Assembly: GCA_024641225.1 (NCBI GenBank) | Contig: JAHEDN010000197.1 | Span: 1-5,812, forward strand | Reading direction: 5' to 3' | Length of the DNA: 5,812 bases | Origin: Burkholderiales bacterium | GTDB lineage: Bacteria; Pseudomonadota; Gammaproteobacteria; Burkholderiales; Burkholderiaceae_F | In this document: piece by piece, positions 5,299 through 5,812 of the stretch | Layout of the letters: every line of letters starts with the position of its first letter | How positions within the stretch are numbered: the stretch's first letter is position 1 | Made by a program: the position numbers and the translations under genes | The notes under the pieces: model-generated | Told to the model about the DNA's origin: nothing | What the model saw: only the letters and a program-made list of their open reading frames with translations | Databases searched by the model: none

Positions 5299-5812
5299 AT
5301 GGACGGCGGATGGCAGGCCACCGAGGGCCGCAGTCACTTCATCGGCAACCGCTGGGCCGTGGCGGCCGGCGGCGAGTCGCTGCCGGTGATCGATCCATCG
5401 ACGGGGCAGCCGTTCGCGCGCATCGCCCGCGGCAACGCGGCCGACATCGACGCGGCGGTGCGCGCTGCGCGGCGCGCATTCGGCGAGGCCGGCGAGGGCC
5501 CGTGGGGCATGCACAGCGGCGCCGAGCGCGGCCGGCTGCTGGCGAAGCTGGCGCGGCGCGCGCTCGAGTGCGCGGAGGAACTGGCGCAGCTCGAATCGCG
5601 CACCACCGGCAAGCCGCTCAGGCAGGGCCGCGCCGATGCACAGGCGCTGGCCCGCTACTTCGAGTACTACGCCGGCGCCGCCGACAAGCTGCATGGCGAG
5701 ACGCTGCCGTACAGCGCGGGCATGACGGTGCTGACGCTGCGCGAGCCGCACGGCGTCACCGGGCACATCATTCCGTGGAACTACCCGCTGCAGATCTTCG
5801 GCCGCAGCGTTG
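5299..5812 (+). CDS. Aldehyde dehydrogenase family protein (5' part only)
   Basis: Open from the ATG at 5299-5301 to the window end, giving 171 complete codons plus one base; about two thirds of a normal ~480-500-residue enzyme is missing. The N-terminal pattern is typical of NAD(P)+-dependent aldehyde dehydrogenases: FIGNRW (14-19), IDPSTGQPFARIARGNAADID (31-51, in two adjoining blocks), AVRAARRAF (53-61), the ESRTTGKPL segment (99-107) and YFEYYAGAADKLHGE (120-134). GHIIPWNYPLQIFGR (155-169) includes W160 and the conserved oxyanion-hole Asn161. The catalytic Cys and Glu lie outside the window, so activity cannot be confirmed. It resembles the betaine-aldehyde/vanillin-type group more than succinate-semialdehyde enzymes, but the substrate is unassigned. 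It is divergent from ppa and has its own promoter and ribosome binding site. Confidence 0.93.
   Translation, partial: MDGGWQATEGRSHFIGNRWAVAAGGESLPVIDPSTGQPFARIARGNAADIDAAVRAARRAFGEAGEGPWGMHSGAERGRLLAKLARRALECAEELAQLESRTTGKPLRQGRADAQALARYFEYYAGAADKLHGETLPYSAGMTVLTLREPHGVTGHIIPWNYPLQIFGRSV

Noticed and set aside
5191..5766. N-terminal extension of the ppa frame giving a 374-residue protein
   Set aside because: The extension overlaps the divergent aldehyde dehydrogenase start and looks like shadow sequence. Family I pyrophosphatases are about 175-185 residues, and a ribosome binding site precedes the ATG at 5188-5190.
1..5812. Mobile elements, CRISPR arrays, tRNA or rRNA genes, phage or defence genes
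   Set aside because: No terminal inverted repeats with transposase, no regularly spaced repeats, no tRNA-like cloverleaf and no recognisable defence proteins were seen. The genes are ordinary metabolic and regulatory types with even GC character.

Overview
The window is GC-rich, densely packed bacterial chromosomal DNA. A 112-residue PII protein next to a single-chain glutamine-dependent NAD synthetase, a COG3146-type acyltransferase and a 182-residue E. coli-like family I pyrophosphatase suggest a Betaproteobacterium (Burkholderiales/Rhodocyclales type). This placement is an inference from gene content and protein character; no phylogeny was run.

Layout. Positions 1-366 (+) hold the 3' end of an alpha/beta hydrolase resembling the kynurenine formamidase/esterase group. 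A 103-bp convergent gap follows, with two inverted repeats. On the minus strand nadE (2498 to 867) is followed 58 bp downstream by glnB (808 to 470), so both probably belong to one nadE-glnB transcription unit; glnB also has a possible promoter of its own. Diverging from nadE across only 17 bp is a FemAB/GNAT-like acyltransferase gene (2516-3694, +) that appears to start with TTG. It converges on a DMT/EamA transporter gene (4578 to 3691, -), and the two stop codons share the tetranucleotide CTAG. Upstream of the transporter, also on the minus strand, lies ppa (5190 to 4642). Divergent from ppa, behind a good sigma70-like promoter, an aldehyde dehydrogenase gene starts at 5299 and runs off the window.

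How the parts fit. NadE consumes glutamine and ATP and releases PPi while making NAD+. PII senses 2-oxoglutarate, ATP/ADP and, through uridylylation, glutamine, so nadE-glnB links cofactor synthesis with nitrogen status. Ppa would remove PPi, although it is a general housekeeping enzyme and its proximity may mean nothing. The aldehyde dehydrogenase probably uses NAD(P)+, but nothing ties it specifically to the others. The acyltransferase-like protein and the transporter have no function that can be assigned from sequence.

No clear undescribed system, mobile element, CRISPR array, tRNA or rRNA was seen. The points of interest are gene-junction architecture, candidate regulatory sites and the nadE-glnB-acyltransferase neighbourhood. 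There is no gene-free stretch longer than about 110 bp.
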